A stretch of 64,000 nt of DNA. Origin: Pandoraea eparura. Lineage in GTDB: Bacteria; Pseudomonadota; Gammaproteobacteria; Burkholderiales; Burkholderiaceae. Under the pieces are notes generated by a model that worked only from the letters and a program-made list of their open reading frames with translations, made no database searches and was not told the DNA's origin. How positions within the stretch are numbered: position 1 is the first letter of the stretch; each line of letters begins with the position of its first letter. Positions 17,365 through 27,604 of the stretch are shown here, one piece after another. The stretch is from contig NZ_CABPSH010000007.1 in the NCBI RefSeq assembly GCF_902459725.1, positions 145,869 through 209,868 of the forward strand. Reading direction: 5' to 3'. The position numbers and the translations under genes were made by a program.

Positions 17365-17764
17365 CTGCATACTATAAATCGGCCATGATTGGTCGATCAT
17401 TTCACTGTGCCCTGATGTCACTCTTCGGCGACTTAAATTCCGACAGGGCGCATCGTTATGGGTTCCCGGCAGTTGTCATATCGATTCGCCTGGATCCTTC
17501 ATTAGCGACTTATTCCCCGAACAGCAATTCTGTTATGAGGTCGGCCGACCGCAATGTCGCTATTTTGCGTCAGGGGTTCGGTCGTCTATTTGTATGAAAA
17601 GTAAGGCGTTGGAAGATTTGCCCGTTTGACGGGCCAGAGCTTGGTATCATCTCGATCTCGCTAAACGGGTGAGCGGAAGCAGTGTCCGGGTAGCCTTGTC
17701 AAGCAGTCGTCCCAATAAAAATACTCACGAATTCGGCGTTTTGTTAAGTAAGGAGCATTAAGCG
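17365..17764. other. Leader region of the O-antigen operon
   Basis: 400 bases with no supported gene. It holds a small stem GCCCGT-TTG-ACGGGC (17620-17634), the candidate operon promoter at 17696-17725 and the AAGGAG site (17750-17755) of wbpA. No JUMPstart/ops sequence is recognisable apart from a chance match inside the tRNA. Confidence 0.45.
17696..17725 (+). promoter_or_regulatory. Candidate promoter of the wbp operon
   Basis: TTGTCA (17696-17701, five of six consensus bases) and AATACT (17720-17725, four of six) are 18 bases apart, with the AT-rich tract expected before a start point near 17732. The next translated gene is wbpA, whose GTG at 17765 follows AAGGAG at nine bases. Confidence 0.4.
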
Positions 17765-19069
17765 GTGAAGTCAGAACTTATTCGAAAGCTGGACGCGAAG
17801 ACCGCGACTATCGGTATTGTGGGGCTGGGTTACGTCGGTTTGCCGCTTATGCTGCGATACTCGGAGGTCGGCTACCGTGTTATCGGCTTTGACGTAGATG
17901 AGGCGAAAGTTCGGGCGTTGCGCGACGGCAAAAGCTATATCGAGCACATCAGCAGCGACGCCATTGGGCGGGCGGTGGAGAGCGGGTTCGAAGCGACTAC
18001 CGATTTCGCTCGTGCCTCCGAGGCGGATGCCCTGATTCTGTGCGTCCCCACGCCGTTAAACAAATACCGTGAGCCAGACCTTAGCTTCGTGTTGAATACG
18101 ACGGATTCGCTGGTGCCACATCTTCGGCGTGGTCAGGTCCTTTCGCTTGAAAGCACAACGTATCCTGGCACTACGGACGAAGAATTGCTGCCGCGCGTTG
18201 AGTCGCGCGGACTCGAGGCGGGCAAGGACGTGTTTCTCGTGTTCTCGCCTGAGCGCGAAGATCCAGGCAATCCGAATTTCACGACCCGCTCAATCCCGAA
18301 AGTTTGCGGCGGTTACACGAAAGACTGCTTGGAAGTTGGGTTGGCGTTGTATGGCCAAGTCATCGACAAAGTTGTTCCGGTAAGTTCCACGCGCGCTGCG
18401 GAATTGACTAAACTGCTTGAGAATATTCACCGCGCCGTGAATATCGGATTGGTTAACGAAATGAAAATCGTTGCCGATAAGATGGGCATTGATATTCACG
18501 AAGTGATTCGCGCAGCCGCGACCAAGCCATTCGGTTTTGTCCCATATTACCCGGGGCCGGGTTTGGGCGGTCATTGCATCCCGATCGATCCGTTCTACCT
18601 GACGTGGAAGGCGCGAGAGTACGGTGTTCACACGCGCTTTATCGAGTTGGCGGGTGAAGTCAATTCATCGATGCCCGATTATGTGATTCAGAAGATGGTC
18701 GGGGCTCTGAATGGACACCAAAAATCCATCAATGGCAGCCGAGTGCTGGTTCTGGGTATCGCGTACAAGAAAAACGTCGACGACATGCGCGAATCGCCGT
18801 GTGTAATGATGATGGAGCGTTTGCGCGATTTGGGAGCGAAGGTTTCATACAGCGACCCGCACATTCCCGTCTTCCCGAAAATGCGCGAGCATCAGTTCGA
18901 TCTTTTCAGCGTCCCCCTGTCTGCGGAGACACTCAAATCTTTCGACTGTGTGCTGCTGGCCACCGACCACGATAAGTTTGACTATGAACTGATCAAGGCG
19001 CATGCACAGGTCATCGTAGATTCGCGTGGCCGTTATCTTGAGCCGGCTTCCCATATTGTCAAGGCGTGA
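17765..19069 (+). CDS. wbpA: UDP-N-acetylglucosamine 6-dehydrogenase, WbpA-type
   Basis: 434 residues of the UDP-glucose/GDP-mannose dehydrogenase family: NAD-binding [12 protein letters not shown] (17-28), the central lid region, catalytic cysteine C271 in [11 protein letters not shown] and a C-terminal UDP-binding domain with [16 protein letters not shown]. Neighbouring wbpB, wbpD and wbpE indicate that the product UDP-GlcNAc uronic acid is further converted to the 2,3-diacetamido sugar. The GTG start is fixed by AAGGAG nine bases upstream. It overlaps wbpB by four bases (GTGA). It opens the O-antigen operon. Confidence 0.93.
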   Translation: MKSELIRKLDAKTATIGIVGLGYVGLPLMLRYSEVGYRVIGFDVDEAKVRALRDGKSYIEHISSDAIGRAVESGFEATTDFARASEADALILCVPTPLNKYREPDLSFVLNTTDSLVPHLRRGQVLSLESTTYPGTTDEELLPRVESRGLEAGKDVFLVFSPEREDPGNPNFTTRSIPKVCGGYTKDCLEVGLALYGQVIDKVVPVSSTRAAELTKLLENIHRAVNIGLVNEMKIVADKMGIDIHEVIRAAATKPFGFVPYYPGPGLGGHCIPIDPFYLTWKAREYGVHTRFIELAGEVNSSMPDYVIQKMVGALNGHQKSINGSRVLVLGIAYKKNVDDMRESPCVMMMERLRDLGAKVSYSDPHIPVFPKMREHQFDLFSVPLSAETLKSFDCVLLATDHDKFDYELIKAHAQVIVDSRGRYLEPASHIVKA

Positions 19070-20133
19070 ACATGCGTAACTACCCGGCTCCTATCACCGA
19101 TCGTAAGATCCGTTTCGCCATCGTCGGCTGTGGCCGCATTGCTAAAAATCATATTGCCGCCCTTCGAGAGCATGCCGATCGCGCTGAACTCGTTGCCGTT
19201 TGTGACGTTGATCCGGCGGCGCTGAAGGCCGCCGCCGAGCAGACCGGCGCGCAGCCGTACGGCAATTTGCGTGAACTTCTCGCCAACGCAGATTTCGACG
19301 TCGCTGTGCTGACCACGCCGAGTGGCTTGCATCCTGAGCAGGCGATCGAAGTCGCGGCGGCCGGCCGACATGTGATGACCGAAAAGCCGATGGCTACCCG
19401 TTGGCACGACGGCCTTCGCATGGTAAAGGCTTGTGACGATGCGAACGTTCGGTTGTTCGTGGTCAAACAGAACCGCAGAAACGCGACGTTGCAGTTGCTC
19501 AAGCGTGCGGTTGAAGCGAAGCGCTTCGGTCGTATCTACATGGTCAATATCAACGTGTTCTGGACGCGTCCGCAAGATTACTACGACAATGCTGCTTGGC
19601 GAGGTACGTGGGAATTCGATGGCGGCGCGTTTATGAATCAGGCCAGCCATTATGTCGACTTGCTGGACTGGCTGATTGGACCTATTGAAAGCCTGCAGTC
19701 CTATATGGGGACGTTGGCGCGCGACATTGAAGTCGAAGACACTGGCGTAATTGGCGTCAAGTGGCGATCGGGTGCCCTTGGCTCGATGAATGTGACCATG
19801 CTGACGTACCCTAGAAATCTCGAAGGAAGCATCACCATCATCGGCGAGAAAGGGACGGTTCGCGTCGGAGGCGTGGCTGTCAATGAGATTCAGCAATGGC
19901 AGTTTGCAGAGCCGCACCCAGATGATGACAAGGTGCAAGGTGCAAGTTACGAAACGACGTCGGTATACGGTTTCGGCCACCCGCTTTACTACGACAACGT
20001 CATCAAGGTGATGCGCGGCGAAGCCGAGCCGGAGACCGACGGTCGCGAAGGCCTCAAATCTCTCGAAGTTCTGATTGCTGCCTATCTTTCGGCAAGAGAT
20101 GGAAAGCGTGTCGCACTTCCGCTGGACTATTGA
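19066..20133 (+). CDS. wbpB: UDP-GlcNAc-uronate 3-dehydrogenase, WbpB/WlbA-type (Gfo/Idh/MocA family)
   Basis: 355 residues: Rossmann motif [13 protein letters not shown] (about 12-24), the EKPMA element of Gfo/Idh/MocA oxidoreductases (about 105-109), and the C-terminal alpha/beta domain with [10 protein letters not shown]. In the WbpB/WlbA family this enzyme oxidises the C3 hydroxyl of UDP-GlcNAcA to the 3-keto sugar for transamination by WbpE. It overlaps wbpA by four bases and ends one base before wbpD, so the three are translationally linked. GTG 19066 or ATG 19072 could be the start. Confidence 0.92.
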   Translation: MNMRNYPAPITDRKIRFAIVGCGRIAKNHIAALREHADRAELVAVCDVDPAALKAAAEQTGAQPYGNLRELLANADFDVAVLTTPSGLHPEQAIEVAAAGRHVMTEKPMATRWHDGLRMVKACDDANVRLFVVKQNRRNATLQLLKRAVEAKRFGRIYMVNINVFWTRPQDYYDNAAWRGTWEFDGGAFMNQASHYVDLLDWLIGPIESLQSYMGTLARDIEVEDTGVIGVKWRSGALGSMNVTMLTYPRNLEGSITIIGEKGTVRVGGVAVNEIQQWQFAEPHPDDDKVQGASYETTSVYGFGHPLYYDNVIKVMRGEAEPETDGREGLKSLEVLIAAYLSARDGKRVALPLDY

Positions 20134-20134
20134 T

Positions 20135-20695
20135 ATGACGGCAACGATTCATTCGACGGCCATCGTCGACGAGGGGGCGCAGATTGGCGACGGCAGTCGC
20201 GTCTGGCATTGGGTGCATGTCTGCAGCGGCGCGCGCATCGGGGAGAAATGCTCGCTGGGGCAGAACGTTTTCGTGGGTAACGACGTTGTTATCGGCAACA
20301 ACGTGAAAATCCAGAACAACGTTTCCGTCTATGATGCGGTGCATCTTGAGGACGATGTGTTTTGTGGCCCCAGTATGGTGTTTACAAACGTCTACAATCC
20401 GCGTTCAGCGATTATTCGCAAAGATGAGTATCGACGCACGCTGATTAAGCGCGGTGCGACGTTGGGTGCGAATGCGACGATCGTCTGCGGTGTGACGGTT
20501 GGCGAATATGCTTTCGTCGGTGCGGGTGCCGTCGTCAATCGCGACGTTGCACCACATGCGCTGATGCTCGGCGTTCCGGCAAAGCGCCAGGGCTGGATGT
20601 GCAAGTGCGGCGTCCAGCTCAAGGGACAAGGCGATGTACGTTGCTCGTGCGGTGCGAATTACAAAATTGACGCAACTTCTTGCAGTGCACAATGA
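20135..20695 (+). CDS. wbpD: UDP-2-acetamido-3-amino-uronate N-acetyltransferase, WbpD/WlbB-type
   Basis: 186 residues, a left-handed beta-helix of hexapeptide repeats (about 5-150; for example [13 protein letters not shown]) ending in a cysteine-rich C-terminus with CKC and CSC pairs that may form a small metal site. The family acetylates the 3-amino group made by WbpE using acetyl-CoA. The ATG at 20135 starts one base after wbpB and a longer frame from 20075 lies inside wbpB. It overlaps wbpE by four bases. Confidence 0.92.
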   Translation: MTATIHSTAIVDEGAQIGDGSRVWHWVHVCSGARIGEKCSLGQNVFVGNDVVIGNNVKIQNNVSVYDAVHLEDDVFCGPSMVFTNVYNPRSAIIRKDEYRRTLIKRGATLGANATIVCGVTVGEYAFVGAGAVVNRDVAPHALMLGVPAKRQGWMCKCGVQLKGQGDVRCSCGANYKIDATSCSAQ

Positions 20696-21804
20696 CACTA
20701 TCTATCCCATTTATCGATCTTAAGTCGCAGTATGCTGAACTGAAGACGTCCATCGATTCACGCATCCAGCGTGTGCTCGATCACGGGCAGTACATTATGG
20801 GGCCCGAGGTTCGTGAATTGGAGCAGCAGCTCGAAACGTTCACGGGCGCGAAGCATTGCATCACTGTGGCCTCGGGTACCGAGGCGCTGTTGATTGCCCT
20901 GATGGCGTTAGGCATCAAGGCTGGCGACGAAGTGATCACGTCGTCTTTCACGTTTGCCGCTACGGCCGAGGTCATTGTGTTGCTGGGGGCGACGCCTGTG
21001 TTTGTCGACGTCGATCCGGTGACCTGCAACCTCGACCCCAAACTGATCGAAGCCGCCATTACCGATAAGACGCGAGCCATCATGCCGGTGTCGCTGTACG
21101 GACAGGTGGCTGATATGGACGAAATTAATGCGGTAGCGGCGCGTCACGGCCATTTGCCGGTGATTGAAGATGCTGCGCAAAGCTTTGGCGCTGAGTACAA
21201 GGGGCGTAAGAGCTGCAATTTGTCGACGATCGGTTGCACCAGCTTTTTCCCGAGCAAACCATTAGGTTGCTATGGTGATGGCGGTGCCGTGTTTACAAAT
21301 GATGATGCGCTGGCAAAGGCGATCCGTGAAATCCGCGTGCACGGCCAGGAGCGTCGCTACTACCATACGCGAGTTGGTGTTGGTGGCCGTATGGACACCA
21401 TTCAGTGCGCGGTGGTGCTCGGCAAGCTCGAGCGTTTCGATTGGGAAATCGCGCGGCGAATCGAAGCGGGCGATCGTTACATTGACATGCTCGCAACCAT
21501 CCATGGTGTCGACGCACCGCAGATTGGTGCAGACCGTACGTCAGTTTGGGGGCAGTTCACCGTCCAAGCCGACAATCGTGAAGCGGTGCTCGAACGCCTG
21601 AAGACGCTCGGGGTGCCGACGGCCGTGCATTACCCGGTGCCGTTGCACTTCCAGCCGGCGTACAAGGATTCATGCCGTATCGTCGGGGCGCTCAAGCATT
21701 CCGAGACTGCCGCTTCGCGCGTATTCAGTCTGCCAATGCACCCATATCTCGACGTTGAGATACAGCGCATGATCGTTTCGAAAGTTGCGGATGCCTTGGT
21801 GTGA
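20692..21804 (+). CDS. wbpE: UDP-3-keto-GlcNAcA aminotransferase, WbpE/WlbC-type (DegT/DnrJ/EryC1)
   Basis: 370 residues of the PLP-dependent sugar aminotransferase family: [10 protein letters not shown] (about 61-70), the D160 region [11 protein letters not shown] that holds the pyridine nitrogen, and the Schiff-base lysine K189 in [15 protein letters not shown]. It would transfer an amino group from glutamate to C3 of the WbpB product; WbpB and WbpE are functionally coupled in this pathway. ATG 20692 overlaps the wbpD stop by four bases and is preferred over the ATG 12 bases earlier. A 100-base gap follows before wzx. Confidence 0.93.
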   Translation: MTLSIPFIDLKSQYAELKTSIDSRIQRVLDHGQYIMGPEVRELEQQLETFTGAKHCITVASGTEALLIALMALGIKAGDEVITSSFTFAATAEVIVLLGATPVFVDVDPVTCNLDPKLIEAAITDKTRAIMPVSLYGQVADMDEINAVAARHGHLPVIEDAAQSFGAEYKGRKSCNLSTIGCTSFFPSKPLGCYGDGGAVFTNDDALAKAIREIRVHGQERRYYHTRVGVGGRMDTIQCAVVLGKLERFDWEIARRIEAGDRYIDMLATIHGVDAPQIGADRTSVWGQFTVQADNREAVLERLKTLGVPTAVHYPVPLHFQPAYKDSCRIVGALKHSETAASRVFSLPMHPYLDVEIQRMIVSKVADALV

Positions 21805-21904
21805 CGCTGCAGTGTGTGCTGCGCCCACTAGGTGTGATGTTCCCTCGTATCATCGCTCATCTCCGAAATCGCCCATTGTTAGATGTTAAGAGGTAAAGGT
21901 GCGA

Positions 21905-23173
21905 ATGAATTTCCTCAGGAAAGATCGGGGGGCGGTGTTGAAAGGGGCCGTAGTGCTGGTGACCGGGAACGCAATTGCGCAAGCAATTCCGTTCTTGGCG
22001 ATGCCTGTTTTGACTCGGCTGTTCGATGCACACGCATTTGCGTTGTATGCGCTGCTATTTTCTGCCGCTGGACTGTTGGGGGGGGTTTCCGCGCTGCGAT
22101 TCGATGTCGCGGTTTCCGTAGCGAAAACGCGGGAAGACGCATCCGTCCTGTGGTTCGTCGCCCTTTATGTTATCGCAGCCGTCGTGCTTCTTTTGGTGTC
22201 CGCGGCGATTTGTGTGCCGGAGTTGCTGCGGCGCGCGGGACTCGATGCTCTCGGCTCTGCTTGGTACTTGGTGCCAACCGTGGGGTTCGGCATGGCCTTT
22301 ACGCAGCTCAATAGCTATTGGATGCTGCGTGCGGGCGCATTGAACGGTGTGTCGCTCGTCAAACTGGCGCAAGCCGTCGTATTTGTGGCAAGTTCATTGA
22401 TTCTTGGTTGGCAAGGCGCTCCGCTTGGCGGCATGATGACGGCCTTTTGCTTGGCGGTGTTGGTGTGCAGTATATTTAGTTTTACGCTGAGTCAACGTGT
22501 AGGATTCCCTGCTGGGCGTCCTACGTGGAAACGATGTATTAGCGTGGTGCGACAATTCCGTGACTTTCCCGTACTTGGAGCGTTGCCTGCCATTCTCGAT
22601 GCGGTTAGTTTGTTGCTTCCCCTATTTGCGATTTCAACACGCTTCTCCGTTGTTGATGCGGGTCAATTCGCGCTTGTCCGTCAAGCGGTTGCCGCGCCGC
22701 TTTCGTTGATTTCAGCGGGAGTCGGCCAAGTATTGCTTCGCCACGTGTCCGATCTCCACCATCGAGGGGGAAGCGTGGGAACGGCAATACGTAGTGCCGG
22801 CATTGCGCTTGCCGCTATTGCTATTCCTTCGGCTCTATTTCTCGGTTTTCTCGGCCCCAGTGCATTTTCGCTGGTATTCGGTGCGAAGTGGGGGGGCGCG
22901 GGGCATCTTGCCAGCGTGCTGGCTATCCCATTTTGCCTGCGTTTTGTGGTTTCGGGACTGTCAACAACCTTGCCCGCGTTGCGACGGCTGGGATGGGTTG
23001 CTATTTGGCAGGGGGCATACTTCGCGTCGATCGTCGGACTAGTTGCGCTGCCCGGATTGGATTTTGACAGATTTATTTTCGGCTACGCCATTGTTGAAAC
23101 GATGCTCTATCTGATTTACGCGGGATTGATTGCAAGGAGCGTTCAAATGGTCGGCGAGGAGCAACGGGCATGA
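21905..23173 (+). CDS. wzx: Wzx-type O-antigen flippase
   Basis: About 422 residues with some twelve hydrophobic segments and no large soluble domain; the beginning (GAVVLVTGNAIAQAIPFLAMPVLTRLF) is the typical first helix pair of polysaccharide flippases. It would move undecaprenyl-linked repeat units to the periplasmic face. GTG 21899 and ATG 21905 share the AAGAGG site; ATG was chosen. It overlaps wzy by four bases. Codon use and A/T content are clearly different from the sox genes. Confidence 0.87.
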   Translation: MNFLRKDRGAVLKGAVVLVTGNAIAQAIPFLAMPVLTRLFDAHAFALYALLFSAAGLLGGVSALRFDVAVSVAKTREDASVLWFVALYVIAAVVLLLVSAAICVPELLRRAGLDALGSAWYLVPTVGFGMAFTQLNSYWMLRAGALNGVSLVKLAQAVVFVASSLILGWQGAPLGGMMTAFCLAVLVCSIFSFTLSQRVGFPAGRPTWKRCISVVRQFRDFPVLGALPAILDAVSLLLPLFAISTRFSVVDAGQFALVRQAVAAPLSLISAGVGQVLLRHVSDLHHRGGSVGTAIRSAGIALAAIAIPSALFLGFLGPSAFSLVFGAKWGGAGHLASVLAIPFCLRFVVSGLSTTLPALRRLGWVAIWQGAYFASIVGLVALPGLDFDRFIFGYAIVETMLYLIYAGLIARSVQMVGEEQRA

Positions 23174-24654
23174 CCAGTTTTCAGACGCGATTCAGGATGC
23201 TATTGGCGTTGTACGCTGCTGTTGCTGCTTGGGTCTGGCTCGGAGTTTTCGTCGAAGCCGGGGGGCGGCATCTCCCCCTCTTTGCGGCGCACCTCGTTGG
23301 CGTATTGATCGCTAGCGGCTGCCTTTGGCGATGCGGTATAGGTGCATCGCGCTTCAATGCCGTGGATCACTGGAGCGTGCCGGAATCCTTGCAAAGCAAG
23401 TGTCTATGGGCATTGCTGATGATTGCTATGGCAATTGTTGGGGCGCATTTGCACTCGCTGGGGGGGTCACCTCTACTTAGGGTGCTCTCAAGCGACGATT
23501 ATTTGGAGAACGCGCGCATCCGGCAGGAGGTTACTAGTCACAGTAGCGCTTTCTATGCCTACGGCTCAGCGATGCTTATCAAGGCCGTCTTGCCGTTTCT
23601 CGTCGTGTACGGAGCGGCGACACGCCGCGCTTGGTTATGTGCCGCAGCAATGCTCTTGGGATTGGTGTACGGAGTAAGTTTGCTGCAAAAAAGCTATGTG
23701 TGGTTCGTTCTCACGCCGTACATCCTCTATCTAATCGCCCAACGCCGTTATATCCGTTCCGCGTTCATTGCTGCGCTTGCCGTCGGTTCAACGGCGTACT
23801 TGGTGATAGTAACCAATAGTTTAAGTTTTAACATTCCGCCGTGGTTGATGGATTGGATCTCGCTTCGCGGTCTGCTGATGCTGATTGTGATCGACGCTGC
23901 GATATTCGGTTTTCGTCGATCAGGAATATCGCCGATTTTTGGAATTCAGCAGTACCCCACAGGCGCCATGACGATTGTGATGATTGCGGCGATATTGGTA
24001 GTCCGAGCACCCTACTTGGAAGGATCGCCATCCGATATCCTAGTTGAACTCATGAATCCAAGTCCCGACGCCGGACATACATACTCGGGAATTAGAAAGC
24101 AGCCTCGGCATGCCGATAAGAGGGAAGCTGAGCGCATCGGGGGAACGACATGGCGAGCGTGGCCGGTCGTGGCAGCGATGGGGGATCGAATATTTCTGGT
24201 GCCGGGGCGGGTCGTGTCACAGTGGTTTGATGCGTTCCCATCGACCTTTTCCTACGAAATGGGCTGCGGCTACCGTTTCGTTGCTCGCCTGCGGTCATGC
24301 CAGTTCATTAATAACACCGTACGCATGTATGAATTAACAAACCCAGATCTTGTAAACCAAGGCATCGTTGGGACGCTAAACGCCGCACATTTCGCGGAAG
24401 ACTATGCGAACTTCGGCATCCTCGGGGTGGTTCTCGCGGGTATGTTGGCAGTGACGGTGCTTGGTGTGGTCGCCGGGTTGCTTGCCGAAGTGGGATTGCC
24501 GCTATTTATAGTGCTCAATGCACCGTTTGTATTGACGCTGAGCTCGTCCGCACTTCATACGGCGATTCTTTCTGGTGGTTGGCTTCTGATGGTGCTGTTG
24601 GCGATGTTATTCCGTCAGGCACCAAAAACCAACGTAATCGAGGTAAACGAATAA
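23170..24654 (+). CDS. wzy: Putative O-antigen polymerase (Wzy)
   Basis: 494 residues, about ten to eleven predicted membrane segments with a large hydrophilic loop between about 290 and 410 (starts near EGSPSDILVELMNPS, includes QFINNTVRMYELTN). Such topology with very little sequence conservation is what is expected of Wzy, and the position between wzx and glycosyltransferases agrees. No enzymatic motif can be read directly, so the call rests on topology and context. It overlaps wzx by four bases and touches asnB by one base. Confidence 0.75.
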   Translation: MTSFQTRFRMLLALYAAVAAWVWLGVFVEAGGRHLPLFAAHLVGVLIASGCLWRCGIGASRFNAVDHWSVPESLQSKCLWALLMIAMAIVGAHLHSLGGSPLLRVLSSDDYLENARIRQEVTSHSSAFYAYGSAMLIKAVLPFLVVYGAATRRAWLCAAAMLLGLVYGVSLLQKSYVWFVLTPYILYLIAQRRYIRSAFIAALAVGSTAYLVIVTNSLSFNIPPWLMDWISLRGLLMLIVIDAAIFGFRRSGISPIFGIQQYPTGAMTIVMIAAILVVRAPYLEGSPSDILVELMNPSPDAGHTYSGIRKQPRHADKREAERIGGTTWRAWPVVAAMGDRIFLVPGRVVSQWFDAFPSTFSYEMGCGYRFVARLRSCQFINNTVRMYELTNPDLVNQGIVGTLNAAHFAEDYANFGILGVVLAGMLAVTVLGVVAGLLAEVGLPLFIVLNAPFVLTLSSSALHTAILSGGWLLMVLLAMLFRQAPKTNVIEVNE

Positions 24655-26483
24655 TGTGTGGCATCGCAGGCATCATTAGTCGGACGCATGGCGACGCGGA
24701 TCTGGTGCGGCTCGAGCAAATGCTCGCAAGCGTTTTTCACCGAGGCCCGGACGGCGGCGCGGCGGAGAGTTTTGGTAAGGTGGCGTTTGGCCATCGGCGT
24801 TTGGCCATTCTCGATTTGAGCGACGAAGGGAAGCAGCCGATGCATTCGATGGACGACGCCTTTGTTCTGACGTACAACGGCGAGGTATACAACTATGTCG
24901 AGCTACGTGAAGAATTGATGTCCTTGGGTTTTCGTTTTCACTCCACTTCTGACAGCGAAGTCATTCTTGCTGCATACCAGGCTTGGGGGGCGGATTGCGT
25001 GAACCGATTCAACGGGATGTGGGCGTTTGCCATCCTCGACCGTGCACGGCGTAAGGTGTTCTGTTCCCGGGACCGTTTTGGCGTAAAGCCATTCTATTAT
25101 GTCGAGGATGATCGTGCCTTTATGTTTGGCTCAGAGATCAGGCAATTGATCGGCGATGCCAAGCCCCGGGCCAACGAGCGCGTAGTCCTTGATTTCATTG
25201 TTACGAGTTTTTCTGATCACGACGAGGACACGTTTTTTCTGGGCGTGCGCAAGCTTCCTGCGGGATGCAACCTGACTTACGATCTCGCGACAGATGACTA
25301 TGTGATAGAGCGGTACTACACGATTCCGAAGCGGCCCGAGTGGCAAGCAAAGTCAGCTGAGGAGGCGTCGCGCGAATACACTTCATTACTCGACGATGCC
25401 GTGAAACTGCGGTTGCGCTCCGATGTTCCCGTTGGCACCTGCTTGAGTGGTGGCCTGGATAGCTCAAGTGTGGCGACGCTCGCGGCGACTCGTTACAAGT
25501 CTAATGGCGCCGCCGATCGTTTCGTTGGCATCACAGCGGTCAGCGAATCGGCGAGATCGGACGAATCCGCCTTCGCGAAAGATGTTGTCGAGCGTGCGGA
25601 CCTTGAATGGGTTTCGCTACGTCCTACGTACGAGGATTTTGTCGCGACATTGCCGGAGGTTGTTAAAGCCCAGGAGGAGCCGTATGCGGGGCCGTCAATC
25701 AATATGCAATGGTTTGTTATGAGGGCCGCTCGGGCGCATGGACTTACGGTGCTGCTCGACGGCCAGGGTGGCGATGAAACGCTGCTTGGCTACGAGAAAT
25801 ACTATGCGGCTCACGTTGCTACAGTGTGGCGAGAGCGCGGCCCCCTGGCCGCTTGGCGTGCCGTCACTCAAGCGCGGCGCAATAACGCCAAGCTCGGCTT
25901 CGTCAACATGGCCAAGTTTATTGTTGGAGGATTGTCTGCACCCGCGCGCTACGCGTTCTACCGCTGGCGCCACGGTTATGTGCGCAAGCTGCCGTCGCAG
26001 CCGGCACATCTGACAGAATATGCGAAAGCTTGTTTGGACGAATTCAAACTGCAATCGCTTGAAATGACGACGACGAACCTTCCAATCCTGCTGCGCTATG
26101 AGGATAAGAATTCGATGGCGCACAGCATCGAAACGCGGCTACCGTTCCTGGACTATAGGGCTGTCGAGGCTGCTTTGTCGATCCGCGCTGAACACAAGAT
26201 TCGTGGAGGGTGGTCGAAATGGGTTCTTCGGCGAGGAATGGCGGATCGTTTGCCCGAATCAGTGGCATGGCGCAAGAACAAGTTTGGTTTCGAGGCTCCG
26301 GAGGATCTATGGCTGCCTCGGCATGCGCCGCACATGCTTGACGCTATCAAGCGCTCTCCTCTGTTGGCCCGCCTGTGTGAACCAACCAAACTTGAAGCGG
26401 CATTCGCCGGTATGGATCTTCGCTCACGCTGGCGCCTATATAGCGTGGCCCTTTGGGAGGACGCATTCGGCGTAAGCGTATGA
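24654..26483 (+). CDS. Glutamine-dependent asparagine-synthase-like amidotransferase (WbpS-like)
   Basis: 609 residues. Class II glutamine amidotransferase domain starting MCGIAGI with catalytic C2, followed by an ATP-pyrophosphatase domain with SGGLDSSSVA (about 263-272) and GQGGDE (about 371-376). Free asparagine synthetases have this architecture, but its place inside an O-antigen operon downstream of a uronic-acid pathway suggests that it amidates the sugar carboxylate, as proposed for WbpS in P. aeruginosa. The ATG overlaps the wzy stop by one base; the gene overlaps the next one by four. A true asparagine synthetase role cannot be excluded. Confidence 0.88.
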   Translation: MCGIAGIISRTHGDADLVRLEQMLASVFHRGPDGGAAESFGKVAFGHRRLAILDLSDEGKQPMHSMDDAFVLTYNGEVYNYVELREELMSLGFRFHSTSDSEVILAAYQAWGADCVNRFNGMWAFAILDRARRKVFCSRDRFGVKPFYYVEDDRAFMFGSEIRQLIGDAKPRANERVVLDFIVTSFSDHDEDTFFLGVRKLPAGCNLTYDLATDDYVIERYYTIPKRPEWQAKSAEEASREYTSLLDDAVKLRLRSDVPVGTCLSGGLDSSSVATLAATRYKSNGAADRFVGITAVSESARSDESAFAKDVVERADLEWVSLRPTYEDFVATLPEVVKAQEEPYAGPSINMQWFVMRAARAHGLTVLLDGQGGDETLLGYEKYYAAHVATVWRERGPLAAWRAVTQARRNNAKLGFVNMAKFIVGGLSAPARYAFYRWRHGYVRKLPSQPAHLTEYAKACLDEFKLQSLEMTTTNLPILLRYEDKNSMAHSIETRLPFLDYRAVEAALSIRAEHKIRGGWSKWVLRRGMADRLPESVAWRKNKFGFEAPEDLWLPRHAPHMLDAIKRSPLLARLCEPTKLEAAFAGMDLRSRWRLYSVALWEDAFGVSV

Positions 26484-27604
26484 CACGGGTTTGCCATTTG
26501 ACGTCGGCCCATCCTTGGGACGATACGCGGATCTTCCATAAGCAAGCGAAGTCGCTTGCGGCGGCGGGCTATGAAGTTCATCTTGTCGCGGCAAAGACCG
26601 AATCGAAAATCTGCGACGGCGTGCATGTCCATGGTGTTGCCGGTGCTCGCGGCGGCCGACTGGCCCGCATGCTCGGTACAACTTCGCGTGTTTTTCGTGC
26701 AGCCAGCGACTTGCGCGCGGATGTCTATCACTTTCACGATCCAGAGTTACTGCCGTGGGCATGGTTGTTCCGTATGCGGGGAGCTCGGGTTGTCTATGAC
26801 GTTCATGAGGATTTGCCGCGTGACATCATGACAAAGGTATGGATTCCGCTCCGCCTGCGAAAGCTGACAGCTTTTTTTTTCGAGGTTATCGAGAATTTCA
26901 TCGCATGTCGCATGAGCGCTGTGGTCGCCGCGACGCCGCATATTCGCGACCGATTTGAGCGTGCAGGTGCGTATGCCATTGCGGTGTGCAACTTCCCGCG
27001 TCTGGAGGAGTTGGTCCCATCGGCACCTGGAGTCATGCCGCGAAGACAGGTGTGCTATGTCGGCGGTTTGGCTCCCGTGCGCGGACTGCGCGAACTGGTA
27101 GAGGCCATCGATAAGGTGCCCGACGCAGAGTTGGCGCTATGCGGTGATTTCTCGGATGCGTCGTTCGCAGCCGAGTTGCAAGCGTTGCCGGGATGGCGCA
27201 AAGTTCGATTCCATGGCTATGTGGGACGGGCGCGCATTAGTCAAGTGCTTGCAGAGTCCGTCGCGGGATTGGTTGTGCTCAAGCCAGTGCCCAGTTACAA
27301 AGACGCATTGCCCGTGAAAATGTTCGAGTACATGGCGAGTGGAATTCCAGTTATCGCATCTGATTTTCCCTTGTGGCGCTCGATTGTTGACGGTTCTGGC
27401 TGCGGCGTATGTGTCCCGCCTGATTCGCCGGAGGCGATCGCGCAGGCTGTCGTGTCGCTGCTGAATCGTCCCGACATCGCAAAAGCGTACGGCTTAAACG
27501 GCCGCCGTGCGGTTGAGCAGCATTTCAACTGGGCCAACGAGGCCGTTCGCCTCATCAGCCTGTATCGAGACGTTGCGCCGGATCGCAGGGTAAGTGCAGC
27601 ATGA
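26480..27604 (+). CDS. Family 4 glycosyltransferase (O-antigen assembly)
   Basis: 374 residues with a GT-B fold: N-terminal domain with HPWDDTRIFHKQAKSL and VYHFHDPELLPW, then a Rossmann-like C-terminal domain containing YVGGLAPVRGLRELVEA and the donor-binding KMFEYMASGIPVIASDFPLW region with the E-x7-E-like pattern. It would transfer one sugar of the repeat unit on the cytoplasmic face. It overlaps asnB and the next glycosyltransferase by four bases each. The sugar specificity cannot be read from sequence. Confidence 0.87.
   Translation: MTRVCHLTSAHPWDDTRIFHKQAKSLAAAGYEVHLVAAKTESKICDGVHVHGVAGARGGRLARMLGTTSRVFRAASDLRADVYHFHDPELLPWAWLFRMRGARVVYDVHEDLPRDIMTKVWIPLRLRKLTAFFFEVIENFIACRMSAVVAATPHIRDRFERAGAYAIAVCNFPRLEELVPSAPGVMPRRQVCYVGGLAPVRGLRELVEAIDKVPDAELALCGDFSDASFAAELQALPGWRKVRFHGYVGRARISQVLAESVAGLVVLKPVPSYKDALPVKMFEYMASGIPVIASDFPLWRSIVDGSGCGVCVPPDSPEAIAQAVVSLLNRPDIAKAYGLNGRRAVEQHFNWANEAVRLISLYRDVAPDRRVSAA

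Noticed and set aside
17415..17597. Short ORF between tRNA-Ala and wbpA
   Set aside because: No ribosome site, no recognisable features, and codon usage unlike neighbouring genes.
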